Positions 16,322-18,276 of a DNA stretch of 18,276 bases are shown here, in pieces (positions within the stretch are counted from its first letter, which is position 1; each line of letters opens with the position of its first letter). The translations under genes were made by a program, and so were the position numbers. This DNA comes from Chitinophaga pinensis (lineage in GTDB: Bacteria; Bacteroidota; Bacteroidia; Flavobacteriales_D; Crocinitomicaceae): positions 1 to 18,276 of the forward strand of contig CAMATR010000006.1 in NCBI GenBank assembly GCA_945861175.1. The letters run 5' to 3'. The notes beneath the pieces are model-generated. The model ran no database searches and was not told where the DNA came from. It saw only the letters and a program-made list of their open reading frames with translations.

Positions 16322-16340
16322 CATTTATTTGTTGATTGTC

Positions 16341-17897
16341 TTATAAATCAAATTTGATTCCCTGCGCAAGCGGTAAGCTGTCAGAATAGTTGATCGTATT
16401 TGTTTGGCGACGCATGTAAACTTTCCATGCATCAGATCCAGACTCACGTCCACCACCTGTTTCTTTTTCACCACCAAAAGCTCCACCAATTTCAGCACCA
16501 GATGTTCCGATGTTTACATTTGCAATACCACAGTCAGAACCAGCGTTAGAAAGGAATGCTTCAGATTCTTTTAGATCATTCGTCATAATTGCAGATGAAA
16601 GACCTTGGGGCACATTATTTTGCAATTTAATTGCATTTTCAACTCCGCCACTGTATTTCATGATGTACAAGATGGGCGCAAATGTTTCGTGCTGTACAAT
16701 TTGGAAATGGTTTTCAGCTTCAACGATTGCCGGTTGAACGTAGCAACCTGACTCATAGCCTTCGCCAGTTAACACATCCCCTTCTACCAATATTTTACCC
16801 CCTTCTTTGGTCGCTTTGTTCAATGCATCCAAATACGCTTCTACAGCAGCTTTATCAATCAGTGGCCCAACATGGTTGTGCTGATCCAATGGATTTCCAA
16901 TTCTCAATTGAGCATATGCTTTTACCAATGCTTCTTTTACTTTATCGTAAACACTGTCGTGAATAATCAATCGGCGAGTAGAAGTACAACGTTGACCAGC
17001 AGTTCCTACAGCACCAAAAACAGCACCAGGAACAACCATTTTCAAATCAGCAGAAGGTGTAATAATGATGGCATTGTTTCCACCTAATTCAAGTAAGGAT
17101 CTTCCCAATCTTGCTCCAACTGTTGCGCCAACAGATTTACCCATTCGTGTTGATCCTGTTGCAGAAATCAATGGCACTCGCGTGTCTTCGGCCATCAATT
17201 TTCCAATTTCAGCACCACCGATTACTAGACCTGAAACTCCTTCAGGAACACCATTTGCATCAAAAACTTCTTTTGTAATTTGCTGACATGCTATTGCTGT
17301 AATTGGTGTTTTTTCAGATGGCTTCCAAACACAAACATCACCACAAACCCATGCCAATGCAGTATTCCAATTCCAAACTGCTACTGGAAAGTTGAATGCA
17401 GAAATAATTCCTACAATTCCAAGCGGGTGGTATTGCTCATACATTCTATGTCCCGGACGCTCAGAATGCATTGTCAAACCATATAACTGACGTGATAATC
17501 CAACTGCGAAATCACAGATATCAATCATCTCCTGAACCTCTCCAAGTCCTTCCTGAAGAGATTTCCCCATTTCGTAAGAGACCAATTTTCCAAGTGGCTC
17601 TTTGTAAAAACGAATTTTTTCTGCTAATTGACGAACGATTTCACCTCTTTTTGGAGCTGGTATAGTTCTCCAAACTTTGAACGCTTCTTGTGCTTTTAAA
17701 ATTACAGCTTCGTAATCAACTTCTGTTGCTGCATTGACTGTAGCGACAAGTCGACCATCAACTGGAGAATACGATTCAATACGCTCACCACGTGTTTTAA
17801 ACCATTTTCCACCTGTAGAGGCACCATTGTTTATTTCTTGTATTCCAAGTTGAGAAAGGATTTCCTGAATCCCCTGATCTGTCATTACTTCGGTCAT
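16341..17897 (-). CDS. Aldehyde dehydrogenase, ALDH7 type (probable alpha-aminoadipic semialdehyde / piperideine-6-carboxylate dehydrogenase)
   Basis: This NAD(P)-dependent enzyme oxidises an aldehyde to its acid. In the ALDH7 family the substrate is usually alpha-aminoadipic semialdehyde from lysine breakdown (AmaB-like). From ATG 17897 it has 518 residues, near human ALDH7A1. Motifs: SERPGHRMYEQYHPLGIVGI and AFNFPVAVWNWN, which are ALDH7-like; WKPSEKTP for the cofactor; GSTRMG (248-253); the general-base Glu270 in LLELGGNN; and the nucleophile Cys304 in GTAGQRCTSTRRL. A TTG at 17918 is the longest in-frame start but lies at the expected transcription start, so ATG 17897 is preferred; ATG 17885 is a second choice. 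No lysine-degradation gene lies nearby, so the exact substrate is inferred from family only. It is followed by its own terminator and appears monocistronic. Confidence 0.92.
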   Translation of the reverse strand: MTEVMTDQGIQEILSQLGIQEINNGASTGGKWFKTRGERIESYSPVDGRLVATVNAATEVDYEAVILKAQEAFKVWRTIPAPKRGEIVRQLAEKIRFYKEPLGKLVSYEMGKSLQEGLGEVQEMIDICDFAVGLSRQLYGLTMHSERPGHRMYEQYHPLGIVGIISAFNFPVAVWNWNTALAWVCGDVCVWKPSEKTPITAIACQQITKEVFDANGVPEGVSGLVIGGAEIGKLMAEDTRVPLISATGSTRMGKSVGATVGARLGRSLLELGGNNAIIITPSADLKMVVPGAVFGAVGTAGQRCTSTRRLIIHDSVYDKVKEALVKAYAQLRIGNPLDQHNHVGPLIDKAAVEAYLDALNKATKEGGKILVEGDVLTGEGYESGCYVQPAIVEAENHFQIVQHETFAPILYIMKYSGGVENAIKLQNNVPQGLSSAIMTNDLKESEAFLSNAGSDCGIANVNIGTSGAEIGGAFGGEKETGGGRESGSDAWKVYMRRQTNTINYSDSLPLAQGIKFDL

Positions 17898-17926
17898 GCG
17901 GTTAATCTTTAAGTTCAAAGTTGCCG

Positions 17927-17959
17927 CAAAATTAAGTTAAATATCCGTCTTCAGCCAAA
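17927..17959 (-). promoter_or_regulatory. Promoter of the aldehyde dehydrogenase gene
   Basis: On the minus strand TTTG (17959-17956) and TAATTTTG (17934-17927) are separated by 21 bp, a full match to the Bacteroidota promoter. The expected transcription start is about 17920, giving a leader of some 23 nt to ATG 17897. Confidence 0.7.
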
Positions 17960-18045
17960 AGTTATAGTGAGAATGTACACTTAAAAACTGTTAAAAGGAA
18001 AATGGATGTCCTTGAGAAGACTTTTTACTTCAGGCAAAGTATTTG

Positions 18046-18053
18046 TAACTTCG
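18046..18053 (+). promoter_or_regulatory. Candidate promoter -7 box of the last lipoprotein gene
   Basis: TAACTTCG, one base from TAnnTTTG, lies 18 bp before the ATG at 18072. The stretch after it resembles the leader of the aspartate kinase gene. No -33 TTTG at the proper distance. Confidence 0.35.
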
Positions 18054-18071
18054 CATTAAAATTCTATTGAA

Positions 18072-18276
18072 ATGAAAATTTTAGCACTCAGTATATTGTT
18101 CTTTGGTCTGCTTTCATCATGTGCAGCACTGTATCCTGTTGAAGACACCACAGTTCGATCAGTTCAAATACAAGGAACAATACATAAACCGTATTGTGGT
18201 GGCGCAAAACCTTCTCCCGATGTAGCTGCGGGTTATTATGAATCAATGACTGGAATTAAGTATAATATTTTTGCTG
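18072..18276 (+). CDS. N-terminal part of a small lipoprotein of unknown function (partial)
   Basis: The ATG at 18072 opens a frame that runs to the window edge (68 complete codons). It starts with a signal peptide and a lipobox, GLLSSC with Cys17, so the mature protein should be lipid-anchored and exported. After it come VQIQGTIHKPYCGGAKPSPD and AAGYYESMTGIKYNIFA. The PYCGGAKPSP motif occurs, as far as I recall, in Bacteroidota lipoproteins of unknown role in which a beta-strand domain follows. The C-terminal part is outside the window. It is divergent from the aldehyde dehydrogenase gene. Confidence 0.75.
   Translation, partial: MKILALSILFFGLLSSCAALYPVEDTTVRSVQIQGTIHKPYCGGAKPSPDVAAGYYESMTGIKYNIFA

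Noticed and set aside
16208..16324. N-terminal extension of the minus-strand lipoprotein-like gene starting at 16324.
   Set aside because: It would begin inside the hairpin terminator of the aldehyde dehydrogenase gene, and the extra 39 residues have no signal or domain, whereas ATG 16207 gives a clean lipoprotein-type start.
1..18276. Mobile elements, CRISPR array, tRNA or rRNA.
   Set aside because: I found no transposase or integrase motifs, no regularly spaced repeats, and no cloverleaf or rRNA-like sequence on either strand by reading.

Overview
The window is about 18.3 kb of AT-rich chromosome from a Bacteroidota bacterium, most likely of the order Flavobacteriales (a Fluviicola/Crocinitomicaceae-like organism is my guess, not proven). 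The reasons are the repeated Bacteroidota-type promoter (-7 box TAnnTTTG, sometimes with TTTG near -33), almost no Shine-Dalgarno sequences, an FHS-family sugar transporter, a large IleS2-type isoleucyl-tRNA synthetase, and small lipoproteins typical of the phylum. I see no phage genes, transposase, CRISPR array, rRNA or tRNA. Most of the window is core metabolism.

Layout. 1-66: tail of a gene resembling a GNAT acetyltransferase. 132-1406: aspartate kinase. 1474-3840: a ferrous-iron uptake operon, feoA-feoB plus a tiny third gene for an FeoB-associated Cys-containing membrane protein that starts on an ATGA overlap. 7231-3816 (minus strand): dxs (first enzyme of the MEP isoprenoid pathway) followed by an FHS-family MFS sugar transporter. 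7406-9260 (plus): an ECF-like sigma factor overlapping a membrane protein with a periplasmic formylglycine-generating-enzyme-like (SUMF1) domain, closed by a strong hairpin terminator. 11851-9317 (minus): a secreted, probably outer-membrane, unknown protein, then class I fumarase. 11968-15399 (plus): ileS. 16207-15386 (minus): a lipoprotein-like membrane protein of unknown function. 17897-16341 (minus): an ALDH7-type aldehyde dehydrogenase with its own terminator. 18072 to the end: start of another lipoprotein gene.

How the genes fit together. The feo genes form one uptake unit: FeoB is the permease, FeoA its small cytosolic partner, and the third protein a membrane accessory. The sigma factor and SUMF1-domain protein form a translationally coupled pair with the topology of a sigma/anti-sigma system; this is the least ordinary locus here. 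The remaining genes (amino-acid biosynthesis, isoprenoids, TCA cycle, translation, aldehyde oxidation) are neighbours rather than one pathway.

The points most worth a second look are the sigma/SUMF1 pair, the GxHH active-site signature and the in-frame palindromic insertion in IleS, the 32-bp dyad over the fumarase promoter, the short palindrome upstream of feoA, the cysteine cluster in FeoB, and several TTG 'starts' that are really promoter -7 boxes.
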